Below are positions 14,735 to 23,007 of a stretch of 41,162 bases of DNA, piece by piece. A model generated the notes under the pieces. The model saw only the letters and a list, made by a program, of their open reading frames with translations, did not search any database and was not told the origin of the DNA. Position numbers and translations under genes: made by a program. How positions within the stretch are numbered: position 1 is the stretch's first letter; each line of letters opens with the position of its first letter. The DNA is from an uncultured Bacteroidaceae bacterium (GTDB lineage Bacteria > Bacteroidota > Bacteroidia > Bacteroidales > Bacteroidaceae): the NCBI GenBank assembly GCA_944320955.1, contig CALUJL010000019.1, positions 1 through 41,162 of the forward strand, given 5' to 3'.

Positions 14735-14827
14735 TTAAAGCAAGTTCTTCATCGCTTCATCAATCTGCTCATTGTCAAAACTATCAAGACAGATTTGTGT
14801 CACTCTTTCAGAACTGTACTCAATAAA
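14735..14827 (-). pseudogene. Integrase C-terminus relic (30 codons)
   Basis: Directly after the integrase stop (TAG at 14828-14830), and in the same frame, the minus strand encodes F-I-E-Y-S-S-E-R-V-T-Q-I-C-L-D-S-F-D-N-E-Q-I-D-E-A then M-K-N-L-L and TAA. This closely resembles the usual C-terminus of Bacteroidota integrases (G-H-S-S-x-x-V-T-Q-I-Y-L-x-S-F-x-N), but the conserved His is Tyr and the nucleophile Tyr is Cys. The intact integrase already has its own His and Tyr, so this is probably the tail of a second, older integrase. Confidence 0.65.
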
Positions 14828-16105
14828 CTATTTACCAAACACATATCTCACCACCTTAGCATTAGCATTATTCTCATTCACAAAGTCACGTTCAATATAG
14901 ATGTCTGTCACTTTCATAGAATCATCTATGTGATTCAAAGCCGCATGGACTATGTATTTGTCTATTCCAACCTTGTTTAAGGCAATGGTAGCCCAACTAT
15001 GTCTTGCAGCATAATATTCTAAATCTTCCACATTTAACAATGCGCCAATCTCTTTTAGTCCATAATTGATAGCCTTGTTAAAGGCTTTTTCGTCTGCATA
15101 GTATTTGTAGAAGTTGAATAACCGTTTTCCTGTCGTGTCTTTGTACTTTTCGATTAAAAGCAAAACTATTGCGGGAATATCTACCATCATCTTTGCATTA
15201 TCCAGCCTGCGGTCTTTCGTCTTGGTTCTGTAATAGATGATAGTGTTGCCAATCATTTCAGTAGCATTATAAAGGTCTGCTGAATTGATGCCCATAAGGC
15301 AGAATGAGAGAATGAAACAATCTTTTGCCAAATTATAGCGGCACGTTGCTTTATAGCCTTTCTTCATGTCTTTATAGGGTAGCTTCCACACCTTTTTAAT
15401 AATATCTGCTGGAATGGCTCTCTTACGGGTAGCCTCTTGTTTAGGTATAGTGAAATCCTCAAAAGGTGAGTTAGGAATAAGAATCAGATTCTTGTCTTTC
15501 TTATTGTACTTCTTCTTGGCTTCATTGAACAGCTTCTTTATGCTCACCAAATAGAGGGACAAGGAACGGTTAGAGGGAACACGCTTACCTTGCGCTATCA
15601 GCTTCTTTGTCCTTTCTTCACGCTCTTTATTCAGAAACACTTTGAACTTCTCCAAGAAATCAAGAGTAATCAGATTCACATCCAATTCTTCTTTGCCAAT
15701 GAAGCGGATTAACGCATTGAGGGCAGAAGTGTAATTGGCTGCGCCTTTAATAGTAGTTGAGGCTATCCATTCTCTACTAAACTTTATAAAGTCAATGGTT
15801 TGCTGCTTCTGACGTTCACCATCTAAGTAGTCCATTACTTCATCAAGTGTGTAATGGTTTAGTTCTATTTGCAGCTTGGCACATTTCTCCTGATAACTGC
15901 AGATAAGAGAATCTACCTCTTGTTTAATAGGTGATGTCTGTTTGATTTTTAAGTCTTTAGATAAGTCCTTGTTGGTGACAAACAAACTCGTTGACAAACG
16001 CTTTACTTTCCGGTCAAGGGTAAACCGTAGCTTGACATTGTATGTCCCATCCAACTTCTGTTCTTGCTTCTTGATTTCTGCTCTGATAGTCAGCATCTTG
16101 CGCAT
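14828..16105 (-). CDS. Tyrosine integrase of the element
   Basis: 425 residues in the standard three-part layout: an N-terminal arm-binding region (about 1-95, R-A-E-I-K-K-Q-E-Q-K-L-D-G-T-Y-N), a SAM-like core-binding domain (about 105-215) and a C-terminal catalytic domain. Catalytic features are A-R-H-S-W-A-T, L-N-H-I-D-D-S and the nucleophile in T-D-I-Y-I-E-R. The first catalytic Arg is replaced in M-G-I-N-S-A-D-L, as is known for IntDOT-like Bacteroidota integrases. The gene sits 145 bp from the right tRNA. Two AGTCAACA sites lie 10-28 bp upstream of its start, so binding could also repress its own expression. Confidence 0.85.
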   Translation of the reverse strand: MRKMLTIRAEIKKQEQKLDGTYNVKLRFTLDRKVKRLSTSLFVTNKDLSKDLKIKQTSPIKQEVDSLICSYQEKCAKLQIELNHYTLDEVMDYLDGERQKQQTIDFIKFSREWIASTTIKGAANYTSALNALIRFIGKEELDVNLITLDFLEKFKVFLNKEREERTKKLIAQGKRVPSNRSLSLYLVSIKKLFNEAKKKYNKKDKNLILIPNSPFEDFTIPKQEATRKRAIPADIIKKVWKLPYKDMKKGYKATCRYNLAKDCFILSFCLMGINSADLYNATEMIGNTIIYYRTKTKDRRLDNAKMMVDIPAIVLLLIEKYKDTTGKRLFNFYKYYADEKAFNKAINYGLKEIGALLNVEDLEYYAARHSWATIALNKVGIDKYIVHAALNHIDDSMKVTDIYIERDFVNENNANAKVVRYVFGK

Positions 16106-16112
16106 CTTTTAA

Positions 16113-16133
16113 TTAGTCAACAATTAGTCAACA
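16113..16133 (+). promoter_or_regulatory. Paired arm-type integrase sites, right end
   Basis: AGTCAACA at 16115-16122 and 16126-16133, the same 11-bp spacing and orientation as at 529-547. They lie immediately upstream of the integrase start, between the gene and the tRNA attachment site. Confidence 0.6.
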
Positions 16134-16193
16134 AACGATGTGAAAGACACAGATAGCTGTCTGTTTGATATTGCCACAGAAGCACGAAGAGAG

Positions 16194-16239
16194 CAAAAAG
16201 AAAAGCGCTAACTGCTTGATTTTGTGCAATTAGCGCTTC
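16194..16239 (-). terminator. tRNA-Met terminator
   Basis: On the minus strand, 11 nt past the tRNA 3' end, AAGCGCTAATTGC pairs with GCAGTTAGCGCTT (one mismatch) around a 10-nt loop, followed by TTCTTTTT. It now comes from the element's end, so the integrated DNA supplies the tRNA's terminator. Confidence 0.75.
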
Positions 16240-16248
16240 TTTTTCTTC

Positions 16249-16302
16249 GTGGACCAGCCAGGGCTTGAACCTGGGACCTCCAGATTATGAGTCTGTTGCT
16301 CT
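16249..16302 (-). repeat. Right attachment-site repeat (54 bp)
   Basis: Identical to 374-427. The host 5' part of the tRNA continues to 16323. Beyond it, GC-rich chromosomal sequence begins, which marks this as the right junction (attR) of the island. Confidence 0.8.
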
Positions 16303-16323
16303 AACCAACTGAGCTACAAGTCC
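16250..16323 (-). tRNA. tRNA-Met(CAT), intact
   Basis: Minus strand. Acceptor GGACTTG pairs with CTGGTCC (one T-T mismatch), D-stem GCTC/GAGC, anticodon loop CTCATAA (anticodon CAT), T-arm CCAGG-TTCAAGC-CCTGG, discriminator A, no encoded CCA. It looks like elongator tRNA-Met; a tRNA-Ile read as CAU after modification cannot be excluded from sequence alone. The 3' half is shared with the element's attachment site. Confidence 0.9.
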
Positions 16324-16380
16324 TCGTCCGTTCTGCAAATCTTCTGCGGGATAAAAGGGGAAGCCTTAGGGCTTTTTCCC

Positions 16381-16468
16381 GGAAGTGCCGGGGCTTTTCG
16401 GAAAAAGCGGCAGCACTTTTCTGCAAAAGTTGCAGTGGAAACCGGGTGCAAAAGTAGGCCTTTTCGGC
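16381..16468. repeat. 22-bp repeat array, about 4 units
   Basis: Units begin at 16381, 16403, 16425 and 16447. The best is AAAAGCGGCAGCACTTTT at 16403, in the GCAG orientation; the others are degenerate. It occupies the gap between the tRNA and ftsX. The rest of 16324-16649 holds a promoter element and a GC-rich untranslated leader. Confidence 0.7.
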
Positions 16469-16560
16469 CGAACCCACAAAGGAATCTGTAAAAAACCGCT
16501 GTTTCTTTAAGAATCTTTAAAAAGAAATGAGAAAACCGCCGCCCTTTTCCACATTATATA

Positions 16561-16568
16561 TAACTTTG
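16561..16568 (+). promoter_or_regulatory. Putative -7 promoter element of the ftsX operon
   Basis: TAACTTTG matches TAnnTTTG, in a short AT-rich window (TTATATATAACTTTG) inside GC-rich DNA, 82 bp before the ftsX start. No clear -33 TTTG. Confidence 0.55.
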
Positions 16569-16649
16569 CGGCGAATTTCGCCGTACCTCGCTTTGAAAAG
16601 CCCCTCGGCGGGGCCGGGAGGGCGGCCTTTTTCCAAGCTAAAACGAGAA

Positions 16650-17537
16650 ATGGGAAACAAAGGAAGCCGCAAGGCCAATATCCGCGTCCACTTGGGCATG
16701 CAAGGACTGACGAGCGGCATCAGCATCACCCTGGTGCTGGTCTTGGTGGGAATGATTGTGCTTTCGCTCCTGACGGCGCGCAACTTGAGCCGCTATGTGC
16801 GGGAGAACATCACTTTTACCGTCTATGCCGACCCGGAAATGCCCGAAGCCGAAATCCTGAAGATGCAGGCCGGCCTGGACAAAGAGCCGTACGTGAAGGA
16901 GACGACCTACATCTCCGCGGCACAAGCCCTGGCCGAACAGACAAAGGAGCTGGGTGCCGACCCGGCAGAGTTCCTCGGTTACAACCCGTACACGCCCATG
17001 ATCGAGGTAAAGCTCAAGGAAAACTACGCAAATACCGACAGCATCCGCCAGATCGAGCAGCAGATTGCGCAAAGCACGCAAATCGCCGAAGTGGCTTACC
17101 AGCCCGACCTGGTCGATTCCGTAAACCGGAACATCCGCTTCATAGCCCTCGTCCTGACGGGCCTTGCCGCACTCTTCACGCTCATCTCCTTCGTCTTGAT
17201 AAGCAATACGATGCGCCTGGCCGTCTACAGCAAGCGTTTTCTCATCCACACCATGCAGCTCGTGGGCGCGGGCTGGGGCTTTATCCGTTACCCCTTCGTC
17301 ATGAGCTGCATCGGCATGGGCCTGTTCTCCGGAGTGGCGGCATGCGCGTTGCTGGGCGGAGGCATCTTCTGGATAACGAGCTACGAACCGGGCATCTCGG
17401 CCATCCTCACTCCGCAAACCGCCCTCCTCAGCGGCGCAAGCGTGCTGCTGGCGGGAGTGGCCATCACGGGGCTTTCGGCCCTGCTCTCCATCAACCACTA
17501 CCTGCGCATGCGGGACGACCGCCAGTTCCACACCTGA
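16650..17537 (+). CDS. ftsX: Cell-division ABC-transporter-like permease FtsX
   Basis: 295 residues from Met at 16650 (M-G-N-K-G-S-R-K); in-frame sequence upstream back to 16527 is promoter and leader, so I exclude it. TM1 spans about 22-44, followed by an extracytoplasmic domain with F-T-V-Y-A-D-P-E and a P-Y-V-K-E-T-T-Y-I-S motif near 90, then three further helices (about 165-190, 215-240, 260-280) separated by the V-Y-S-K-R-F-L-I-H-T-M-Q-L-V-G-A coupling region. FtsX with the ATPase FtsE transmits division signals to peptidoglycan hydrolases. ftsE is not adjacent, as is usual in Bacteroidota. First gene of the run to truB. Confidence 0.9.
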   Translation: MGNKGSRKANIRVHLGMQGLTSGISITLVLVLVGMIVLSLLTARNLSRYVRENITFTVYADPEMPEAEILKMQAGLDKEPYVKETTYISAAQALAEQTKELGADPAEFLGYNPYTPMIEVKLKENYANTDSIRQIEQQIAQSTQIAEVAYQPDLVDSVNRNIRFIALVLTGLAALFTLISFVLISNTMRLAVYSKRFLIHTMQLVGAGWGFIRYPFVMSCIGMGLFSGVAACALLGGGIFWITSYEPGISAILTPQTALLSGASVLLAGVAITGLSALLSINHYLRMRDDRQFHT

Positions 17538-17606
17538 GAAACGGAGGGGCGGCGCAGGCCTGCTTCCGAAAACCGCATCATCACATCCAAGAACCTCATA
17601 CAGATT

Positions 17607-17864
17607 ATGGACAAAAACAAGTTAGCACTCGAAAAAAAGAACTACATCATCCTGGGCATCGGGCTGGTGCTCGTGATAGCCGGGTTTATCCTCATGTCCG
17701 GCCCCGGCTCCACTCCCGAGCAGTTCAACCCCGATATTTTCTCCTGGCGGCGCATCCGCCTGGCACCCGTGGTGTGCCTCCTGGGCTTCGCCACCATCGG
17801 TTATGCCATAATCTGCCCTCCCCGCGGCCGGAAGCAGCAGTCTGAAACAAATATAGGAGAATAA
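17607..17864 (+). CDS. DUF3098 membrane protein
   Basis: 85 residues with two transmembrane helices (about 14-31 and 52-70) separated by a loop containing [20 protein letters not shown]. This loop and the position between ftsX and uppP are typical of DUF3098, a small inner-membrane family of Bacteroidota with no known function. The conserved neighbourhood suggests a link to envelope growth or division, but that is inference. Confidence 0.85.
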   Translation: MDKNKLALEKKNYIILGIGLVLVIAGFILMSGPGSTPEQFNPDIFSWRRIRLAPVVCLLGFATIGYAIICPPRGRKQQSETNIGE

Positions 17865-17869
17865 GGACG

Positions 17870-18727
17870 ATGCAAGACATGACCCTCTGGCAGACCATAG
17901 TGGTAGCCATCGTAGAAGGACTGACCGAGTTTTTGCCCGTATCGAGCACGGGGCACATGATTATCACGCAGAACATCCTGGGCGTGGAGAGCACGGATTT
18001 CGTGAAAGCCTTTACGGTCATCATCCAGTTCGGCGCCATACTTTCCGTCATCGTGCTCTACTGGAAGCGTTTTTTCCGGCTCAACCGTACGCCGGCCCCT
18101 GCCGGTTCTTCCGCCCTGAAGCAGTTCCTGCACAAATGGGACTTCTACTGGAAGCTGCTCGTGGCCTTCATTCCGGCCGGAGTCATCGGCTTTTTGCTGA
18201 ACGACATAGTGGAGACGATGCTCGGCAGCGTGACCATCGTGGCCGTGATGCTCGTCGTGGGCGGAATCTTCATGCTCTTCTGCGACCGCATCTTCAACAA
18301 AGGGAAAGACGACACGGGGAAACTCTCCGAACGCAAGGCCGTCTACATAGGACTCTTCCAGTGCATCGCCATGATACCCGGCGTTTCCCGCTCGATGGCC
18401 ACCATCGTGGGCGGCATGGCACAGGGCCTGACGCGCAAGGCTGCGGCGGAATTCTCTTTCTTCCTTGCGGTCCCGACGATGTTCGCCGCCACGGTCTACA
18501 GTATCCTCAAGTTTTTTCTCGACGGGAAGGGCGAAATCATCTGGAACAACCTCGAAGTCCTGCTTTTGGGCAACGTCGTGGCCTTCATCGTGGCCTTGTT
18601 GGCCATCAAGTTCTTCATCAATTTCCTGGCCAAGTACGGCTTTAAGGCATTCGGCTGGTACCGGATTGTCGTAGGCCTTGTGATTCTGGTCCTGCTCTTT
18701 ACGGGGCACGAGCTGACCCTTTCGTAA
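17870..18727 (+). CDS. uppP: Undecaprenyl-diphosphatase UppP
   Basis: 285 residues, polytopic. It has the two BacA/UppP signature motifs: [15 protein letters not shown] near residue 15 and [13 protein letters not shown] near 170, which together form the active site. The enzyme dephosphorylates undecaprenyl diphosphate to recycle the lipid carrier for peptidoglycan and other envelope polymers, and its overexpression is known to raise bacitracin resistance. It starts 5 bp after the DUF3098 stop, and truB starts at the next base after its own stop, so the genes are tightly linked. Confidence 0.95.
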   Translation: MQDMTLWQTIVVAIVEGLTEFLPVSSTGHMIITQNILGVESTDFVKAFTVIIQFGAILSVIVLYWKRFFRLNRTPAPAGSSALKQFLHKWDFYWKLLVAFIPAGVIGFLLNDIVETMLGSVTIVAVMLVVGGIFMLFCDRIFNKGKDDTGKLSERKAVYIGLFQCIAMIPGVSRSMATIVGGMAQGLTRKAAAEFSFFLAVPTMFAATVYSILKFFLDGKGEIIWNNLEVLLLGNVVAFIVALLAIKFFINFLAKYGFKAFGWYRIVVGLVILVLLFTGHELTLS

Positions 18728-19531
18728 ATGGCGGAATTCATCGGCAGACATACGGAGCCGCGCAGGCTCACGCTGGAGGAAGTGCGGGACGAAGGGCTGG
18801 TCTTCTGCCTCGACAAGCCGCTGGAGTGGACGTCGTACAACCTGGTGGCCAAGGTGAAATTCCCCCTCCTGCGCAGGCTCCGGCAGAAGAAGCTCAAGGT
18901 GGGGCACGCCGGGACGCTGGACCCGCTGGCCACGGGCGTGCTGCTCGTCTGCACGGGGCGCGCCACGAAGCTCGTAGAGGAGCTGCAAGCGGGGAAAAAG
19001 GAGTACATCGCCACGATAAAGCTGGGCGCAACGACACCTTCGTTCGACCTGGAACACGAAATCGACTGCATCTATCCCACGGAGCACATCACCCGCGAGG
19101 GCGTGGAGCGCGTCCTGGCGCAGTTCGTGGGGCGCATCGAGCAGGTCCCCCCTGCCTTCTCGGCCTGCAAGGTGCAGGGCAAGAAGGCATACGACCTGGC
19201 CCGCGCCGGAAAGGAGCCGGAACTGAAGCCGAAGACGCTGGTCATCGACGAAATCGAGCTGCTCGACTGCGCGCTGCCGCAGATCACCGTGCGCGTAGTG
19301 TGCAGCAAAGGGACTTACATCCGCGCCCTGGCGCGCGACATCGGGCTGGCCCTCGGGAGCGGGGCGCACCTGACGGGGCTGCGGCGCACGCGCATCGGAG
19401 CGGTCGGGGCAGAGGACTGCCTGGGAGTGGAGGAGCTCCAGCGCTGGATCGACGCATCGCTGCCGCGCAACGCCGCGGAGAGCGCGGAAAAGCCCTGCAC
19501 CAATCCGGAAAAAGCGGCAGCGGAAATCTGA
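18728..19531 (+). CDS. truB: tRNA pseudouridine(55) synthase TruB
   Basis: 267 residues. The catalytic motif is G-H-A-G-T-L-D-P-L-A-T-G-V-L near residue 60, with the Asp nucleophile; further conserved are G-K-K-A-Y-D-L-A-R-A-G and C-S-K-G-T-Y-I-R-A-L-A-R-D-I-G. It converts U55 of the tRNA T-loop to pseudouridine. The start codon follows the uppP stop without a gap. The last 15 or so residues (E-K-P-C-T-N-P-E-K-A-A-A-E-I) are encoded by the 22-bp repeats and the stop codon falls at a repeat boundary, so the natural end may once have been shorter. Confidence 0.95.
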   Translation: MAEFIGRHTEPRRLTLEEVRDEGLVFCLDKPLEWTSYNLVAKVKFPLLRRLRQKKLKVGHAGTLDPLATGVLLVCTGRATKLVEELQAGKKEYIATIKLGATTPSFDLEHEIDCIYPTEHITREGVERVLAQFVGRIEQVPPAFSACKVQGKKAYDLARAGKEPELKPKTLVIDEIELLDCALPQITVRVVCSKGTYIRALARDIGLALGSGAHLTGLRRTRIGAVGAEDCLGVEELQRWIDASLPRNAAESAEKPCTNPEKAAAEI

Positions 19532-19552
19532 AAAACATGCAGCGCTTTTCCG
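19487..19552. repeat. 22-bp repeat array across the truB end, 3 units
   Basis: Units at 19487-19508 (CTGC orientation), 19509-19530 and 19531-19552 (GCAG orientation). The first two are translated as the TruB C-terminus; the stop codon TGA is at 19529-19531. A degenerate unit follows before queA, whose start is preceded by GGAGAG. Confidence 0.75.
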
Positions 19553-19599
19553 CAAAAGACGAGCAACAAATATAAATAACCCACATACGGAGAGAAGAA

Positions 19600-20655
19600 A
19601 TGAAACTATCGCAATTCAAATTCAAACTGCCTGAAAAGAAAATCGCCCAGTACCCCTCGTACTACCGCGACGAGTGCAAACTCATGGTCGTGCACCGTAA
19701 GACGGGCGAAATCGAGCACAAGATATTTAAAGACCTTCTCGAGTATTTCGACGAGCGGGACCTCTTCGTCTTCAACGACACGAAAGTTTTCCCCGCCCGC
19801 CTCTACGGAAACAAGGAAAAGACGGGCGCCCGCATCGAAGTCTTCCTGCTGCGCGAGCTGAACGAGGAGATGCGCCTCTGGGACGTGCTGGTCGATCCGG
19901 CGCGGAAGATACGCATCGGCAACAAACTCTACTTCGGCGAGGACAACTCCATGGTGGCCGAAGTGATCGACAACACCACCTCGCGCGGGCGCACCCTGCG
20001 CTTCCTCTACGACGGCCCCCACGACGAATTCAAGAAAGCCCTCTACGCCCTGGGCGAAACACCCATCCCCCACTCCATCATCAACCGCCCGGTCGAGGAA
20101 ATCGACGATGAGCGCTTCCAAAGCATCTTTGCGCGGAACGAAGGCGCCGTCACCGCCCCCACGGCCAACCTCCACTTCAGCCGAGAACTGCTCAAGCGCA
20201 TGGAGATAAAAGGCATAGACTACACGTTCCTCACCGTACACGCCGGGCTGGGCAACTTCCGCGAGATCGACGTGGAGGACCTCACCAAGCACAAGATGGA
20301 CTCCGAGCAGATGAACATCCCCGAAGAGACCGTGCAGAAAATCAACACCGCCAAAGACGAAGAGCGGCGGGTCTGCGCCGTGGGAACCACCGTAATGCGC
20401 GCACTGGAGAGCACCGTCAGCACCGACGGGCACATCAAGGTCTACGACGGGTGGACCAACAAATTCATCTTCCCCCCCTATGACTTCACCGTGGCCACCG
20501 CCATGATCTCCAACTTCCACCTGCCCCTCTCCACGCTGCTCATGATGGTAGCGGCCTTCGGCGGCTACGAAACCGTCATGAACGCCTACGACGTAGCCCT
20601 CAAGGAAGACTATGCTTTCGGCACTTACGGCGACGCCATGCTCATCATCGACTAA
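19600..20655 (+). CDS. queA: tRNA preQ1(34) S-adenosylmethionine ribosyltransferase-isomerase QueA
   Basis: 351 residues, the usual family length. Recognisable blocks are L-P-x-x-x-I-A-Q-Y-P at the start, [12 protein letters not shown] near residue 60, [12 protein letters not shown] near 185, T-V-H-A-G-L-G-N-F near 210 and [13 protein letters not shown] near 260. QueA moves the ribosyl part of SAM onto preQ1 in tRNA to make epoxyqueuosine. The SAM synthetase gene metK lies two genes downstream. A GGAGAG stretch 5-10 bp before ATG may act as a ribosome-binding site. Confidence 0.95.
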   Translation: MKLSQFKFKLPEKKIAQYPSYYRDECKLMVVHRKTGEIEHKIFKDLLEYFDERDLFVFNDTKVFPARLYGNKEKTGARIEVFLLRELNEEMRLWDVLVDPARKIRIGNKLYFGEDNSMVAEVIDNTTSRGRTLRFLYDGPHDEFKKALYALGETPIPHSIINRPVEEIDDERFQSIFARNEGAVTAPTANLHFSRELLKRMEIKGIDYTFLTVHAGLGNFREIDVEDLTKHKMDSEQMNIPEETVQKINTAKDEERRVCAVGTTVMRALESTVSTDGHIKVYDGWTNKFIFPPYDFTVATAMISNFHLPLSTLLMMVAAFGGYETVMNAYDVALKEDYAFGTYGDAMLIID

Positions 20656-20673
20656 GCAAACGAAGAAAGAGAC

Positions 20674-21129
20674 ATGACAGAAACCTTCCTTTCCTTAGGC
20701 AGCAATCTCGGAAACAAGGAGGAAAACATGGACCGGGCCGTAGCCCTCATCGAGGAACGCGTAGGGCACATCACGAAAAACTCCGGATATTACTACACCG
20801 AGCCCTGGCAGATGACCTCGAAGAACACCTTCGTCAACGCCGTCGTGGCAGCCGAAACCGAACTCTCCCCCCTGAGCCTGCTTTTCACCCTGCAGGCCAT
20901 CGAGCGCGAGATGGGCCGCACGCAGAAGACCCGCCGGGGCGTCTACGAAGACCGCCTCATCGATATCGACATCCTCACCTACGGCCGGCAGAAAATCCAG
21001 ACCTACGAGCTCACCATCCCCCATCCCCTCATGTGGAAGCGCCCCTTCGTCATGCGCGGCATGACCCTCATCGACCCCCGCTTCACCGAGGAAGATTTCC
21101 AAAAAACATTCTGCGGAGAAACCCAATAG
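20674..21129 (+). CDS. folK: Hydroxymethyldihydropteridine diphosphokinase FolK
   Basis: 151 residues, typical size. Motifs: [13 protein letters not shown] at the N-terminus, F-V-N-A-V-V near residue 50, [17 protein letters not shown] near 90 (the R-x-x-D-x-D-I metal/ATP region) and [12 protein letters not shown] near 115. It transfers pyrophosphate from ATP to 6-hydroxymethyl-dihydropterin in folate synthesis. It lies between queA (18 bp) and metK (20 bp), probably co-transcribed. Confidence 0.95.
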   Translation: MTETFLSLGSNLGNKEENMDRAVALIEERVGHITKNSGYYYTEPWQMTSKNTFVNAVVAAETELSPLSLLFTLQAIEREMGRTQKTRRGVYEDRLIDIDILTYGRQKIQTYELTIPHPLMWKRPFVMRGMTLIDPRFTEEDFQKTFCGETQ

Positions 21130-21149
21130 ACCTACATATAAACAAAAAA

Positions 21150-22409
21150 ATGAGCTATCTCTTCACATCCGAATCGGTGTCCGAAGGACATCCCGACAAG
21201 GTGGCCGATCAAATATCGGACGCCATACTGGACGAATTGCTGGCATTCGACCCCAATTCCAAAGTAGCATGCGAAACTCTAGTGACCACCGGACAGGTAG
21301 TACTGGCTGGAGAAGTGAAATCCAAGGCCTATGTAGACATGCAAGAGACTGCACGCCGCACCATCGAGCGCATCGGCTATACGAAAGGCGAGTACATGTT
21401 CGAGGGTAATTCGTGCGGCGTCTTCAGCGCCATCCACGAGCAGAGCCCCGACATCACGCGGGGCGTCGAGCGCAAAGACCCCATGGACCAGGGAGCCGGC
21501 GACCAGGGCATGATGTTCGGCTACGCCACCAACGAGACGGAGAACTACATGCCCCTGCCCCTCGACCTGGCGCACAGCATCCTCCGCGAGCTCGCAGCCA
21601 TCCGCCGCGAAGGCAGGGAAATGACCTACCTGCGCCCCGACTCCAAAAGCCAGGTAACAATCGAATACAGCGATGAGGGGCAACCTGTCCACATCGACAC
21701 CATCGTCGTCTCCACGCAGCACGACGAATTCCTCCCCGACGACGAAGAAATGCTCCGCCGCATCAGGCACGACGTGGAAAACATCCTCATCCCCCGCGTC
21801 AAGGCCGGCATCCACCGGCCGGAAGTGCTGGCACTCTTCGACGAAAACACCCACTACTTCGTCAACCCCACCGGCAAGTTCGTCATCGGAGGCCCGCACG
21901 GCGACACGGGACTCACCGGGCGGAAAATCATCGTCGACAGCTACGGCGGGCGGGGAGCCCACGGGGGCGGCGCCTTCAGCGGCAAGGATCCCTCGAAAGT
22001 AGACCGCAGCGCAGCCTACGCGGCGCGCCACATTGCCAAAAACATGGTGGCCGCCGGCGTGGCCGACGAGATGCTCGTCCAGATTTCCTACGCCATCGGC
22101 GTGGCCAAGCCCGTCAACATCTACGTAAACACCTACGGCCGCAGCCGCGTTGCCCAGTCCGACGGACAAATCGCGCAGTGGATCGGCGAAAACATCGACC
22201 TCCGCCCCAAAGCCATCGAAGAGCGCCTCAAGCTCCGCCTGCCCATTTACAGCGAAACCGCTACCTACGGCCACATGGGGCGCACGCCGCAAGTCGTGAC
22301 CAAGCACTTCGAGAGCCGCTATGCCGCGCCGCGCGACATAACCGTCGAGCTGTTTACCTGGGAAAAGCTCGACCTCGTCGGCCGCATCCGCCAAGCCTTC
22401 GGCCTGTAG
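21150..22409 (+). CDS. metK: S-adenosylmethionine synthetase MetK
   Basis: 419 residues from ATG at 21150 ([17 protein letters not shown]). Longer in-frame starts overlap folK and are rejected. Signatures: [12 protein letters not shown] near residue 14, [11 protein letters not shown] near 113 and [14 protein letters not shown] near 270. It makes SAM from methionine and ATP. SAM is the substrate of the upstream QueA, so the cluster couples supply to one consumer. The first 200 bases are less GC-rich than the rest of the gene. Confidence 0.95.
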   Translation: MSYLFTSESVSEGHPDKVADQISDAILDELLAFDPNSKVACETLVTTGQVVLAGEVKSKAYVDMQETARRTIERIGYTKGEYMFEGNSCGVFSAIHEQSPDITRGVERKDPMDQGAGDQGMMFGYATNETENYMPLPLDLAHSILRELAAIRREGREMTYLRPDSKSQVTIEYSDEGQPVHIDTIVVSTQHDEFLPDDEEMLRRIRHDVENILIPRVKAGIHRPEVLALFDENTHYFVNPTGKFVIGGPHGDTGLTGRKIIVDSYGGRGAHGGGAFSGKDPSKVDRSAAYAARHIAKNMVAAGVADEMLVQISYAIGVAKPVNIYVNTYGRSRVAQSDGQIAQWIGENIDLRPKAIEERLKLRLPIYSETATYGHMGRTPQVVTKHFESRYAAPRDITVELFTWEKLDLVGRIRQAFGL

Positions 22410-22425
22410 CATAAGGGGGAACACG

Positions 22426-23007
22426 ATGAAAGAAGTCTGTGTCTACGCAGCTTCCAGCGCCGAAGTGGCCCCCGTCTACCTCGACGCCGCCTACCGCACC
22501 GGGCAACTTCTGGCCCGGTGCGGCTTCGGTGTCGTCAACGGCGCAGGCCGCCGCGGCCTGATGCGCGCCCTTTCCGACGGAGCCCTCCAGGCCGGAGGAG
22601 AAGTCACCGGCATCATTCCCCGCTTCATGCTGGAAAAAGGCTGGCAGTATGATGCCCTCACCCGCATCATCCCCACCGAAACCATGCACCGCCGCAAGCA
22701 ACTCATGGCCGAGCGCAGCAGCGCCGCCATAGCCCTGCCCGGCGGATACGGGACGCTCGAAGAGCTTTCCGAAATCATCACCTGGAAACAGCTCGGACTC
22801 TACCCGCATCCCGTCGTCATCCTCAACACCTGCGACTTCTACGCCCCCCTGATCGGCTGGTTCCGCCGGGCCGTGGAAGAAAAATTCATCCCCCTCTGCC
22901 ACGCCGCCCTGTGGCACGTGGCCGCCACCCCCGAGGAAGCCGTGGAATCCATCTGCCGCGCACCCCGCTGGGACCCGGCACTCAGCAAACTCTCCCTGCA
23001 GGAATGA
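22426..23007 (+). CDS. LOG family protein (nucleoside 5'-monophosphate phosphoribohydrolase type)
   Basis: 193 residues with the LOG/lysine-decarboxylase-like signature: V-V-N-G-A-G-R-R-G-L-M near residue 38, G-I-I-P-R-F-M near 64 and the P-G-G-Y-G-T-L-E-E motif near 105, which carries the catalytic Arg/Glu environment. Homologues release a free base from nucleoside monophosphates (cytokinin-activating enzymes and bacterial Ppn-like proteins). The bacterial role here is unknown. Its stop overlaps the next start (ATGA at 23004). Confidence 0.85.
   Translation: MKEVCVYAASSAEVAPVYLDAAYRTGQLLARCGFGVVNGAGRRGLMRALSDGALQAGGEVTGIIPRFMLEKGWQYDALTRIIPTETMHRRKQLMAERSSAAIALPGGYGTLEELSEIITWKQLGLYPHPVVILNTCDFYAPLIGWFRRAVEEKFIPLCHAALWHVAATPEEAVESICRAPRWDPALSKLSLQE

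Larger units (their letters stand above)
374..16302. mobile_element. tRNA-Met-integrated element, about 15.9 kb
   Basis: An identical 54-bp direct repeat, the tRNA-Met 3' portion, lies at 374-427 and 16249-16302. A tyrosine integrase sits beside the right copy. Paired AGTCAACA sites lie just inside each end. The DNA between is AT-rich, while the sequence right of 16.33 kb is strongly GC-rich. Cargo includes a toxin/antitoxin pair, small exported proteins, a DUF3871 protein and a helicase-like protein. No relaxase, coupling protein or conjugation gene is recognisable, so transfer would need help from elsewhere, or the element is decayed; two recombinase relics and an interrupted lipoprotein gene support some decay. 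Crossover should lie within the 54 bp. Confidence 0.8.

Noticed and set aside
17801-19555. Long open frames opposite uppP, truB, queA, metK, ndh, hisS and others
   Set aside because: They are by-products of high GC at third codon positions; the opposite strands carry clear enzyme signatures.
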